Below, one piece after another: positions 1-12,534 of a DNA stretch of 64,000 bases; position 1 is the stretch's first letter, and every line of letters begins with the position of its first letter. Location of the stretch: contig NC_091144.1 of the NCBI RefSeq assembly GCF_041381155.1, positions 20,283,544 to 20,347,543 of the forward strand, given 5' to 3'. The translations under genes were made by a program, and so were the position numbers. The notes beneath the pieces are model-generated. The model was not told the origin of the DNA, made no database searches, and saw nothing but the letters and a program-made list of their open reading frames with translations. The stretch is from Argopecten irradians. Taxonomy: Eukaryota; Mollusca; Bivalvia; Pectinida; Pectinidae.

Positions 1-285
1 CGAAAAGACGAAAAGACGAAAATTACGTTTGTTAATTTTCGTCTTTTTGGGGCGAAAAGACGAAAAGACGAAAATTAAGGTTTGCTAATTTTCGTCTTTT
101 CGGGGCGAAAAGACGAAAAGACGAAAATTAAGGTTTGCTAATTTTCGTGTTTTCGGGGCGAAAAGACGAAAATTAAGGTTTGTTGATTTTCGTCTTTTCG
201 GGGCGAAAAGACGAAAAGACGAAATTTAAGGTTTCTTAATTCTCGTCTTTTCGCCCCGAAAAGACGAAAAAACGAAATGGCACAA
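1..285. repeat. GAAAAGACG-type short tandem repeat
   Basis: About five imperfect units of 55-65 bp, each with one to three GAAAAGACG words and the palindromic pair CGAAAATTA / TAATTTTCG around an AGGTTTG core. The array stops near 285 at 'aacgaaatggcacaaatcag'. A single related copy lies at about 59740-59815, where CGTCTTTTCG is also followed by 'aacgaaatggcacatatca', so this is a dispersed element with a repeat-prone end. It probably lies in a 3' intron of the P5CS gene. From 285 to about 965 I see no exon or repeat I recognise. Confidence 0.8.
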
Positions 286-968
286 ATCAGCCACCGTAGT
301 GTGCCTGTCGAATGAAAGAAAAATTACGTCCATATTTTCAATAAAACCCATCATTAATATTTTATTTAATATTCATTCTAATTGCGTTATCAAATTACTC
401 TTCTTTTATCGGATAAACTTAAGGATTTAAAAGTAAATGTTACCATTTTCTGTGACGATGGTGTCTGTATGCGAACTGCCATATTTATTGATATGTGCTA
501 TTGCTTCTTCTACGTCATCGACAAGCTCCAAGGTCAACTCAAGGTCACCATACTCTATGTGCATTGATCTGGCCAGAGGTGGGCCGAATTTCATCTTGTT
601 GGCCAGTCGTGGACCGGCATATATTTTTACCTATAACAACCAATTTTAAAATTGAATGAACAGACATGCATTGTTAGAGAAAGCTCTTGCAGACATGCGT
701 GTGAACAGCTTTCGTATTAGTAAAACACACATCTCCGGGTCATTGACTACATTAGGTGGTTAAACGAATGCACCAGAATACATCCCATTTCTTGTAGAAA
801 TGCAGCACGATATTTTGCTATATGTCATGCCTCGTCAGCATTCTTCTATTTCCATTCATGCGTCTTTTATCAGAGTTCCATGAAGGTTAGGACTAAGAGA
901 AGACAAAAGTATAATAATAAATGCTTTTTCTTTCGCTGTTTTATCCTGTTTCTTACAGTCAGAATGAG

Positions 969-2493
969 AACAAGAGATCCCAGAGGGATCTTGGCGCCCA
1001 CCAAAGAATGATCTATATCTGACAAAGGAAAGATGGATCTTTTCTCTACTTTTGACACTTTTTCAAACATACTACATATAAAATTTGAGACATCGCTTCA
1101 GTACCTTTTGAGAAATAGCGGTAACAAACTTCAACTATCAAAATCCAAGATGACTCCTTGGCGGCCATCTTGTTGATCAATCGGTCCCAAATCACAATAT
1201 GCACAACTAGGGCCCTAGGGGAACCTACATGTGAAATTTGAGAAAGATCCATTCAATACTTTCTGAGAAATAGCGATAACAAACTTTGAATATAAAAATC
1301 CAAGATGGCTGCCTGGCAGCAATTTTGTTGACCGATTGGTCCCAAATCACAATATGCACAACTAGGGCCCTAGGGGAACCTACATATGAATTTTGAGACA
1401 GATCCCTTCAGTACTTTCTGAGAAATAGCGATAACAAACTTTGAATAACAAAATCTAAGATGGCTGCCTGGCGGCCATCTTGTTAACCGATCGGTCCCAA
1501 AATGCAATATGCACAACTAGGTCCCTAGGGGAACCTACATATGAAATTTGAGACAGATCCCTTCAGTACTATCTGAGAAATAGCCATAACAAACTTTAAC
1601 TATCGAAATCCAAGATGGCGGCCTGGCGGCCATCTTGTTCACCGATTGGTCTAAAAATGCAATATGCACAACAAGGGCCCTAGGGGAACCTACATATTAA
1701 ATTTGAGAAAGATCCCTTCAGCACTTTTTGAGAAATGGGGATATCAAACCTTAACTATCAAAATCCAAGATGGCCGCCTGGCGGCCATCTTGTTTTTCCT
1801 ATCAGCCTCAAAATCTGTATGGCACAACTAGGGACCAAGGGTAACCTCCATGTGAAGTTTGAACAAAATCCCTTCAGTAGTTCTCAAGAAATATCGATAA
1901 CAAACTTCAACTGCCAAAATCAAAGATGGCTGCCTGGCGGCCATCTGTTTTTTCCGATCAGCCGCAAAATCTGTATGGCACAACTAGGGACCAAGGGTAC
2001 CCTCCATGTGAAGTTTGAACAAAATACCTTCAGGAGTTCTCAAGAAATATCGATAACAATCTTCAACTGCCAAAATCAAAGATGGCTGCCTCTCGGCCAT
2101 CTTGTTTTTTCCGATCAGCCTCGAAATCTTTATGGCACAACTAGGGACCAAGGGTAACCTCCATGTGAAGTTTGAACAAAATCCCTTCAGTAGTTCTCAA
2201 GAAATATCGACAACAAACTTCAACTGCCAAAATCAAAGATGGCTGCCTGGCGGCCATATTGTTTTTCCGAACAGACTCAAAATCTGTATAGCACAAATAT
2301 GGACCAAGGGGACCCTCCATGTGAAGTTTGAACAAAATCCCTGCAGCAGTTTTTAAGAAATAGTGATAACAAACATTGTTTACGGACGGACGACGGACCA
2401 CGGACGACGGACGGCGGACGACGGACCACGGACGCAGGGCGATTAGAATAGCCCACCATCATCATAGCCCACCATCTGATGATGGTGGGCTAA
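969..2493 (-). mobile_element. Non-autonomous element with internal ~155-bp tandem repeats
   Basis: One end is a small hairpin (AGATCCC/GGGATCT). The other is a GACGGACGAC-rich stretch followed by a hairpin, AGCCCACCATC..GATGGTGGGCT. Between them are eight to nine units of ~155 bp, each with a near-palindrome AAGATGGCCGCC..GGCGGCCATCTT. A second copy in inverted orientation lies at 48443-49996 and shares both ends. Terminal hairpins with a central minisatellite resemble Helentron-derived DINE/HINE elements; that family call is inference. Short open frames here are repeat artefacts. It sits in a P5CS intron. Confidence 0.75.
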
Positions 2494-2890
2494 AAATCTG
2501 GCGCTGATGTAAATATAGTATAGAATTCAGATTTTGTCAATGCAGAATACTACGATTACCTCATGCCAATTGATTTGTCACAGTGTTGATGCGTCAGAAT
2601 AGATCTCATGGCTGGACAAAATTTGTCCAGCTCTCAAACATCGCCATCGCTATACTATTTCTGGAGATTTGGTATCCTTGCCTGAACACATGGCAGTGGA
2701 TTTTGTCTCATTCTCAGGCGTAATTTTTGCATTCACCTCGCATTGTTTAGAATCAAGCGTATTTTGTACCACTAAAATCGACTCGTAAGGTTTTTCATTT
2801 ATAATTGCAAACACTATTGTGAAGGTGCAATTGTACGTCATTTTCTTTATCGTTTTTTGTTACATTGTACATAGTAATTAAACCACTCAC

Positions 2891-5800
2891 CGAATTCTGT
2901 TTGAGGGTATCGATGAGAGTGTCGAAGTCGTGAGTACCAAACAGACTACTGTGAATAAGGAGGGTCTCCACCGTGTTACAAGCTGCCGGGTAGTCACACT
3001 TACTGTCACAGACTAGGGAGATAGAAAGGGACCAGGTCACATTGATATATTGCCAATAGATTTTTAGCCATAGAGTACCTAACAGATTCAATGAGGTTTT
3101 GTACCAAGGTAGTGTTTGTGCTTATTTTCCTGGTGTAACATACAGGTGCATATTTAACTCACAATGAGAAGCAATAATTTAAAAAGTCAAACAGCGAGGT
3201 AGTGAGGTGATGTCATGAACATTTGTTGCGTACTTAATTCAGATTTCTCAATACATACACTATCAAACAATACACTTGTGCGTTATAGCTCTACCTATCT
3301 TGGTTGCCCTAATGATGTCCGCCTCTCTGTCCACGTACACGTGACATATACCCTCGCTGTGTCCAAGGACAGGAATTCCTTTACTGTTGTCTGAAATGTC
3401 TCGGATGAGATCCTTGGAACCCCGGGGAATGATGAGGTCTATATAGTCCGACATGTGTACTAAGTCATGGATGTCCTCGCGTCTGCTGATCTAAAATGTA
3501 AAGGTCAAGGTTATAGTATCAATAATAAGTATGTATATATTATGTCGTCACATATATGCAAATTCACAAGAAAGTATGCTGCATAAAATCTTGACATGTG
3601 TTCAACTAGGAATTATCATTTAAAGACATGACTGGATATTTTTGGCAAAACGTTTAATTCTCCCGTCTTAGACTCGGAAGGAATGTCAAATGTGCATTTC
3701 AGGAGTGAATAGGAGATGATAAAAACAAACCGCAATAGAACCATATTCTGTGTTTCGAAAGGATGACACAAGTCAGCGTTCTCTGTTTACGAAAACTGAT
3801 ATACAAATCAAAGTCCATTTCTAAATGTGACTTTGATGGTGATGCAATGGTAATAGAAATCAAAGCAATCCCTTGAATCCCGTATCCACTGGAGCAATGA
3901 ACATAATACAGATTGTTATTTTCTAAGATAACAAAACCTTGTTACCAGGGATACTGTTTCCTTGGGAACGTATGGTTGGAGTGCCTCCTGAACCAGGCTG
4001 TGTAGGAGCTGGTTACTGTGAAAAGCTTCTTTTCCTCCTTTTAATAGGAGTCCATTACCGCTGCTGATTGCTAGAGCAGCAACCTGAAACCAAAAGGAAA
4101 CAAACATACCATGCTCATCACAATTAGTCGTCTAAAACTTTCTCCATATCGAGTTAACAAACACTAAGAATTACTGCAATATGGGTTGTTGGTCGATTGC
4201 GACCGTATGATACATGTATGCACAACAAAAGGCTTATGGCATAAGAAAGTATTTGTTTTTGTCTGTTATTTTTCCATGTGTAGTTATCTTTATACTGGGT
4301 TCGAAATCTATGGTATGGTACCTAAACATAAACAAGAACTACCAGTAGCTTATTACACTACCACAAGACTTACCAAAAACCGTTATTGTTTTAACATTGT
4401 AATTACAATCACCTACCTTTGAACAAGATTGGATGGAATTTGTAATAAAATAAGGTATCAGTAATATTATCTTTTTTTTCAAATTTTTTTTAAAATTCCA
4501 TTAAAGAGATAGTTTTGGCGTAGACAAATGAAAAATAATAATAAGCGACTGCATAAAACACTAGTTATTAGGTCGTTCATGCTATAAGTAGAGCGATGGT
4601 CTTAGAATGTGTAATCCCTAGTTCCATGATCAATCGAGGGAAAGTTGAATTGTAATTGCCAGTCATTTGACACTGACCTTCATAATTGTTTTCAACAATA
4701 TTTGTTCCAATAAAGAATTTACCTGCGGGAGAACATCCGGTCGAGATTCGAATATAACCATGAGAACTCCGAGAGGGGCAGTGACTTGTTGTAGTTCCAG
4801 ACCGTCAGCCAATCGCGTTCGCCGTAATATACGCCCTACAGTGTTGCTACTAGCTGTTGCGATCTGTCTAAGTCCAGTAGCCAGAGTCTTTATTTTATTT
4901 TCGTTCAGGCCGAGACGTGCGACAAGGGGAGCTTCAGTGCCTTCAAGAATAGGAAATATCATCAATAGATGAATACGTCCTGTAATCATTTACTAGAATT
5001 TGATTTAGAGATGCTTCACCGCTGACAAATCGTGATTTTTTTAATCAAAAAATGGGATCAGGCGAATTAGTATTTTTCTTCAGTTACAAAAGTTACTTAC
5101 TTTACAAATATAAAAAATAATTAATTGCGTCCAGAAAAAAAATCCGTGGTGTAATGTCCTATATGAAATGATGTACTGATTGCGCATACGGCAAAAGCAA
5201 AATAAATTATTTAATATTTTTTGTGTTAATTAAACATACTGTATATGTATACGATTAAACACCAATTATTGTTCAAATGATGAGTATCGTTTATGCTTTG
5301 TCGGCGGTGGAGCATCTTTAAATAAACGTTATGTACTGCATAATTTTCATTTAACAGTTAATTGTAAATTCTAATCTACTATAACGCATCACTATGCGCT
5401 CTACTCGCGACTATAATCATGCTATTTGTACATACGAAAATATACATCTGAATCGTTTTGAAATCTAGGTTTGCAAAGTGATCGTACAGTAACCAGTCAA
5501 TATATTGGAGAGGAAAATAAATAATACTCATATAATGATACTTTCATTTTGACGCATGGAAAAACTTTCTGATGCAGATTTACCTTTTTCCTCCGCCAAA
5601 CTGACGTCAAGCCTATTTGCTGCCAGTATATCCTGCGTCCGCTCCAGAAGCAAGTCCGCCAGTCTGTTAATAATAGCAACACGCTGACTTGGCGCAACAG
5701 CCTGTAGAAGTCGACTTCCTTCACGTGCTGGCAAAAAATGTTAATAGATATTTTTGTGATTTTTTCCCCAAATAATGTATGAAGGTAATCAAACTTGTAC

Positions 5801-8800
5801 CATCAATTTTTTCTAGCAGTACTGTCGAGTCCTTGACACTGACCCATAAAATTTGTGATATCCTTGACAACAATCTTAGAATTGCAATGCAACTATTGGT
5901 CCCTCAATATCTCATCTGTAATACAACAGGCTCTTGTATCCTGGTCCGATACGATCTTGATTTTAAGTCGTTACCAAGCTCCTTTGTAATGATTTGTCGG
6001 TGCTGTTATGGAAACCATTGATCAGTTGTTCTGTCTTACTTGGTCATGTTAGTGATGTCAGAGATATTATAGATCAGTGTCGTCCTATCTCAGCCCAACC
6101 CGAAACCTTCCTACGGCTTTTCAATAATACTCAATAACACTATGGACAATAGGCAGTTAAATCCTCTTGGTCCTTATTTTCAAATTAAATGTTCAGCATA
6201 GTTCCAATGTCTAAAATCGTCAATGACCAAACGGTGATTGGTTCTTTCTGGGTCATCACTTATGTTAGGGATTTGTCTTATCAATGCCACTGCATGGTGT
6301 AAAGGTTTGTAAAATGAAAGAGTTGCAGATGTGTCTACAAACCTTGCACAGCCTGCTCCTCGACCGTCGCTCCTCGAGGTTCCTCTTTCGTAAAGAACGT
6401 TCCGATTTTCTTGCCATCAATGATATTGACTATAGCTCTGTTTTCTGTCCCGTTACAAATTACAACGGAGACGCCATTTTCTAATGCCCATGTGGCAGCT
6501 CTTACCTAGCAGAAAAATAATACAAGAAAGACAATGAATTATAAGTAGGTTGATAGTACGTGCTTCTTGAAAATTCGAGGGAATAAAATTGCACGCTAAG
6601 AAAATTTGGTTAATTTAAAGTAGAATTTTTGGTGGTTTCTATTATGGAATCTGTCAAAAAATGAAAATGAAAAATGAAATAAATACTAATAAGAAAAAAC
6701 ATTAGTAAGATGTTCGAGGTTCCATGTGCTAATTTAATAACAAACATTCTTACATATGTACGACATGACACGAATACTATTTATAATTTATATGATCTGT
6801 AAGATTACCTTGGATTCCATTCCCCCAAGTCCCACTCGCGATTTCTCTCCGAACACGACCCCAGATTCGTGCTTGGTCGGACAGAAGGTATGGAGGAGAC
6901 ACGACCCGTCCATGGAGGGTGGCCGGTTATACAGCCCATCTACATCGGACATAATGACCATCAGGTCGGCGTCTATCTCCACAGCCAGGCGGGCAGCTAG
7001 GCTGTCGTTATCCTTCAGACTAATCACCTGTAAAATGTCAGCTTGGTCGAAATTGGGCACAAGATCGATGGAGGTGCTGTGCAACTGAGTCCAGTAGTTC
7101 AGGGTGATTTTTCATATCAATGTAAATGTACTAACATTACAAAATTCTTCAAGATACTTAGCAAATCTGCTCTTTACTTACATATATATTTTAGTGAAGA
7201 CATAATGACAAGTTTTGCACCAAATGATAAATAAAAAATTCACTAATCACTCCTCCAACAACCGGATTCTGGATTGATAGCATTTGGGTATATATGGCTG
7301 GTACTACTCTCGGTCACTTGAAGAACATATCCAATGAGGAATCAGGATTACACGGGGGAAACTTAACGATACGATGGAATATAGTCGAGGACATTAGGAG
7401 CTTTTTTGTGATAAATTACTATGCAGTAAGTAAGTGGAAAACGACGAGAATGTTCCTAGATCGGGTCCTTATTGTATAGTGTAACCACAGATACTAGAAA
7501 GTATTTAATGATTTCAACATCTCATTATCCCAATAGTTAATGTAGTACTTGGTTTCCTGGATCACCGAGATTTGACGAATCTCGTCCTAGATTATTTTAC
7601 CTGAAGTTGACTTGAATACCTACCCCGGAGAGGTCCTGATCTGCTAGAGGCGGTGGTGACACAGCATCGTTAGAGTTGAGGATAGGGACCACGTTTAATG
7701 TTAGAAGCTCCTTTAAAGTTTCCATCAGATTCATCCGACTAGATTCGTGATAGAGGTCGGGCTTAGTGATCAACACCTGTCAGTGATAGACAAATTTCAT
7801 AGTCAGTCTGATCGTTCTTGTAGATTCCGTTGAGGCTTTGTCGATTGAATTCTCGGAGATTTCGCGACTTTCTCTTTGATACTAATTCGCTTGTAGAAAG
7901 GTTCGTGCATTTCTAACAATAATTAGCCATTCTTTCTATGTATGGAAGAACCTTCTCTCAAAGTCTATCTAACAATGTGTTATCACATGTATAACCATTC
8001 TTTCTATGTTCGCAGTTTCATATGGAAGAACCTTTTCTCAAACTCAAAGTCTATCTAACAATGTGTTATCACAAGTAATTTCAATAGTAATTGCTAAAGC
8101 ACAAAGGCGGAACTTCAAACTTTTGTGATGGAACTACAACGATAAAAGATAATGCCAACAATAATTTCGAATCAATGACATTTAACAGTCATGGTTTTCT
8201 ATAAAGGCAATCTGGCGTTTGCAAAAGTTTGATATATTTCACAAACAAACGACCAGTTCCTCAGCTTTTACAATTCGTGTGTAAGATAGAGATAGGCGAG
8301 TTGCACAAATGCTGTGTCGACTTTGTTAAGGTTTGACGATTTGAGACTGACTTAGTAAGTTTGGAATACGTTAATGTTGTAAACATTATTTCAATTTGTT
8401 CAAGACTGTGTAAGCAAAGTCTTAAAATGCTATACAAATTCCTGAAAGACCATATGTAAACATTTCAAAAGCAATGTCAATTTCGTAAATGCTATGCTAA
8501 TTCTTGACGTAAGCCATTTGAGTTGGTTCTACACTGACCTGTGCAGTCTTAACACCGTACTGCATGAACATGGCCTCGTACAGAGACATCAAACCACTCT
8601 GTCCTACTGCTGCACAGGCGCGCGGCTCTATCAGTGGACCAGTCTGGAAATTAAGATATTATCAATCGTTGTGAATTTAAGGAGTTATTTAAGCTTTTAC
8701 AAATAACAAGAGACAATTTTTTGTAATGCGGAATTATGCTACACTTTGTTTTTGGGTGTTTCCGTTCAATTGTCTTTCTCTGCAAACATTTTTCATCTAT

Positions 8801-10187
8801 TTTTCTTAAATTATATAAAATATATGTTTTGTATTATGTAATATAAGTAATCAACTATCAGTTCATTATTGAGCATTTATTTTGGATGTGAAATAAGTCG
8901 TAGAAAAAGCTGTAAACCAGTGACAGTTTGAGCTACAACTTGATCATTATCAGTCGGTTATGTATAGGAGAAACGCCGAAAACTGTAGATTAGTCAAGAT
9001 AATGGACAATGCGAGAGCCGAAGGTTTTAATTCGGGGTATACCGTACCAGTCTGTTGGTATTAGCCAGCGTCTGTCTGACACTCATAGACATGATCAGTT
9101 CCTGTCTCATCTTCTGCTTCCCGAACGCTATAGCCCCACTGGTGACCATCATCATCTGTTTGCCTTGGTTCTGTAACTCGGATACCTGGAATAATGATAA
9201 AGATTGGAGTGAAAACAAAGCGAGACAACAACCCAGTGGAATATGTATTAGGGAGAAAAAGATTAACAAAATGCGGTAAACCAATATTCTTTCGCGTAAT
9301 ACGTTCTATAACGCAGAAGTTTGGCGTACTAACGAATTTAGTTTCGCGTAATAACGCTATTTAAATGTATTTAATCACTTCTACCAAAATCGAGCCCGAT
9401 CGGCTTTCATACTCTCGCGATTTTCGCGACCCAAGAAAAGTTTATCTCCGCGAATTGATATTACATGACCTTTGTTGTTTAAGATTTAATTCAGTTTGTA
9501 TATCCTCGAACGTTAATTTTTGCAAACTTGTTTTGGAATGAAAAACGCAAAATTACATAGCCGCGATAGAAAGTAGGTTTACAGCATGGGGTTCTTTCAT
9601 TGTAAATTCTTTATCACAAATGATGTTCAATGATTAATGTAAACTTAAATGTACAATGTAGGGTGACGCGACACACAAATGCTGGCGAAAACACGAATAC
9701 CAACTATAACCATACAACTAGATTCATATTCTCTGGGAGTAAATGATATTCAAATAAATCTAAGTGCAAATCGCCTTTGGTGCATTCACATCTAAAGGTA
9801 AAAGGAAACATGAAAATAAACAATAATATAGATTTGTTTATTTAAGTTCGGGATTGCTGCAATAGACACACTGACCTGCTCCACAATAGAGGCGAGACGT
9901 CCCAGTGCCAAGCCACACTCATCTTCCCTCGTTATAACTGCACTGCCCAGTTTAACAATAACGCGTTTCGAATTGGATAGGTCACTTCGGATATGATGTT
10001 TCTGACTAGGTATGGTAGAAGTGCTGAATGAGTAGCGAGTTGACAGGGACGAGTTGGCGTGGTGGAGAATACTAGGACGTCTAGCTCGACCACATTTACA
10101 ACATTGTGTGAGTGACCTTGAGATAGCCAATGACCTGCCTCCGGACACCGGACACACGTTCTTTAAATTCAGCAGAACCTGATACAT
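2891..10187 (-). CDS. ALDH18A1: Delta-1-pyrroline-5-carboxylate synthase (P5CS), 3' end off window
   Basis: Bifunctional mitochondrial enzyme: glutamate 5-kinase, then gamma-glutamyl phosphate reductase, yielding P5C for proline and ornithine. Coding exons: 10187-9876, 9185-9048, 8643-8539, 7776-7624, 7027-6809, 6505-6343, 5727-5584, 4940-4723, 4083-3946, 3490-3295, 3012-2891. All introns are GT/AG and phases match, giving 636 uninterrupted codons; the human protein has 795, so ~160 C-terminal residues lie left of the window. Residues 1-70 are Arg/Ser-rich with almost no acids, as in a mitochondrial presequence. The kinase starts at KLGSAVITR (79-87), followed by [15 protein letters not shown] and [11 protein letters not shown]. 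The reductase shows [43 protein letters not shown] and [12 protein letters not shown]. The putative catalytic Cys is near residue 607 in [14 protein letters not shown]. The start ATG lies 7 bases inside an exon opened by TTACAG at 10195-10200, so an upstream 5' UTR exon is likely. Confidence 0.95.
5009..5317. mobile_element. TTAA-target MITE, family 'AGATGCTCC', copy 1
   Basis: Terminal inverted repeats of ~23 bp (AGATGCTTCACCGCTGACA and the reverse complement near 5299-5317), followed on the right by TTAA. About 310 bp, AT-rich, no coding capacity. Full or near-full relatives lie at 20401-20742, 29323-29680 and 57854-58206. This copy is in the P5CS intron between exons 7 and 8. The target preference suggests piggyBac- or Kolobok-type mobilisation; I cannot tell which. 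Confidence 0.8.
7916..8076. repeat. Two-copy tandem duplication in a P5CS intron
   Basis: Two ~80-bp copies share 'ccattctttctatgt', 'atggaagaacctt' and 'caaagtctatctaacaatg'; the second has ~20 extra bases. It lies between P5CS exons 3 and 4, with no sign of function. Confidence 0.7.
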
Positions 10188-10332
10188 AATGTCTCTGTAA
10201 CACAATATAAACAAAATGAAAATTAACAGACATGACATCGAAACAATACGATTGGTGCAGAATGAAGAAAAGATGTGATGGCTATAGAATTGTTCAATAT
10301 TAAAACTTAGTGAACTTCAGGATAATATCATC

Positions 10333-11450
10333 CTGCATACTCCAGGGGTTACTATCACTATATCTATACATCCTCGATACTCCAGGGGTTACTATCACTA
10401 TCTTTATACCTCCTCGATACTCCAGGGGTTACTATCACTATCTTTATACCTCCTCGATACTCCAGGGGTTACTATCACTATCTCTATACATCCTCGATAC
10501 TCCAGGGGTTACTATCACTATCTTTATACCTCCTCGATACTCCAGGGGTTACTATCACTATCTCTATACATCCTCGATACTCCAGGGGTTACTATCACTA
10601 TCTTTATACCTCCTCGATACTCCAGGGGTTACTATCACTATCTTTATACCTCCTCGATACTCCAGGGGTAACTATCACTATCTTTATACCTCCTCGATAC
10701 TCCAGGGGTTACTATCACTATCTCTATACATCCTCGATACTCCAGGGGTTACTATCACTATCTTTATACCTCCTCGATACTCCAGGGGTAACTATCACTA
10801 ACTTTACACCTCCTCGATACTCCAGGAGTTACTTTCACTATTTTTATACCTCCTCGATACTCCAGGGGTTATCATTACTAACTTTATACCTCTTCGATAC
10901 TCCATGGGTTACTATCACTATCTTTATACCTCCTCGATACTCCAGGGGTTACTATCACTATCTCTATACACCCTCGATACTCCAGGGGTTATTATCACTA
11001 ACTTTACACATCCTCGATACTCCATGGGTTACTATCACTATCTTTATACCTCCTCTATACTCCATGGGTAACTATCACTATCTTTATACCTCCTCGATAC
11101 TCGAGGGGTTACTATCACTATCTTTATACCTCCTCGATTCTCCAGGGGTTACTATCACTAACTTTATACCTCCTCGATTCTCCAGGGGTTACTATCACTA
11201 TCTTTATACCTCCTCGATTCTCCAGGGGTTACTATCACTAACTTTATACCTCCTCGATACTCCATGGGTTACTATCACTATCTTTATACCTCCTCGATAC
11301 TCCATGGGTTACTATCACTATCTTTATACCTCCTCGATACTCCAGGGGTTACTATCACTATCTTTATACCTCCTCGATACTCCAGGGGTTACTATCACTA
11401 ACTCTATACCTCCTCGATACTCCAGGGGTTACTATCACTATCATTATACA
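10333..11450. repeat. 40-bp minisatellite upstream of P5CS
   Basis: About 28 head-to-tail copies of a 40-bp unit beginning TCCAGGGGTTACTATCACTA, nearly uniform in length with point variation and more divergent toward the right. Because 40 is not a multiple of 3, the long open frames across it cycle through three peptides and are not genes. It starts ~150 bp upstream of the P5CS coding start exon, so it lies in the 5' intron or promoter region. The unit matches the terminal inverted repeat of the MITE at 35960-36262; see the findings. Confidence 0.95.
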
Positions 11451-11680
11451 TATATATCCACATCTGGACTATTTACCAAAGTAAAACTGAAGGCAGTTCA
11501 GGGGATAACAAACTGACCAATCACAGAATTACTACCAGAGAGCGACACTCAACATCATATAATGTACCGTTATTCGATTATTTGATGAACATCAAAGGAT
11601 GAAACCACCTGACTCAACCATTGTCGTGTACTGAGCCTTCAGTTTTACTATGATATAATTCAGGGGTGAATAGTAATCCT
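11451..11680. mobile_element. Body of the MITE whose terminus forms the adjacent minisatellite
   Basis: Contains 'aaaactgaaggcag', 'gaccaatcacagaatta', 'gagagcgac', 'tgtaccgttat' and a closing 'cagttttactatgat', in the same order as the element at 35960-36262. The right terminus (near 11664-11680) is the inverse of the minisatellite unit. So the 40-bp array and this stretch together form one expanded element. From 11680 to 15000 I find no gene or clear repeat beyond simple AT runs and a G-rich tract at 12504-12534. Confidence 0.7.
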
Positions 11681-12503
11681 GTTTGTTAAAACTGTGAGTG
11701 GAAATGTACGACGTAGTTAATTCCAGGGAAGCATCAATCACCAAATCCTAGCATACCCTTATGAAATGTTCGCTGCAGTGTATATATATATATATCCTCA
11801 GTTTCATGTTTTGATAAAATACTAATGTATGCATCATCTCCAGATAGTTTAAACAATACAGAAAATAATAATAAAGTATAACCTGTATCTCTGATTCACT
11901 AATTCAAATTGAAAATTTTAGAATTCGACTATCTTTCCATGGAATGCGTCAGTTTAGAGTTGAGTCCGATCAATAAATATACAGAGGCTGGCATGTCCTT
12001 GTAGTATGGAGGTAATTAATTCATACATTCCCATATGTTACTTACATATCTGCTAGATAGTATAGCCACACGTCAACATGTCTGATGGATTGAACGTCTA
12101 ATTTTACTAAAATTTTATGATACAGTGACCTGTGAACAAAACTATCAATTACTTTATATATACGATACTTAAAGTCTGCTGTTCCCAGTTAAGTGCGTTT
12201 TTACTCGGTGAATTTTATTTTTGCAATCTCTAGTTTCTCTAACCAGTCATATCAGGCATCCCCATATGTCGCGTGTATCTATAAATAAAATCAAAGTACA
12301 TGCCTTACTTTACTAAAATCCTATTTCTAAAAATTTCATTCCTGTAGAGACATGCGAAAAAGATCAAAATATGAACTGGTAAATATATGCTATCATTTGT
12401 TTATCAGCATAAAATCTAAAAAACTAGATTCATAGTACGGACAATTACATATATATTGTATATTTTTAAAATAGTTCAAAAAATGTATTATTACGTATTA
12501 TTT

Positions 12504-12534
12504 AGGGGTGGGTAGTGGGGTTAGGGAGTAGGGG
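12504..12534 (+). other. G-quadruplex-type G-rich tract
   Basis: At least four runs of three or more G in 31 bases, with short loops (GGGG T GGG TAGT GGGG TTA GGG AGTA GGGG), in otherwise AT-rich non-genic DNA. This is a sequence-level candidate only. Confidence 0.6.

Noticed and set aside
1735-2401. Open frames of 84-140 codons with IFMAQLGTKGNLHVKFEQN repeats
   Set aside because: They follow the ~155-bp tandem repeat of a non-coding element found inverted at 48-50 kb.
2650-2841. A 63-codon minus frame just after P5CS exon 11
   Set aside because: I tested it as the next P5CS exon; it lacks the family's next motifs and a fitting acceptor, so I treat it as intron.
10310-11516. Two long open frames (163 and 150 codons) rich in YYHYLYTSSILQGLL
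   Set aside because: They come from a 40-bp minisatellite read in three rotating frames; no splice sites, no domain.
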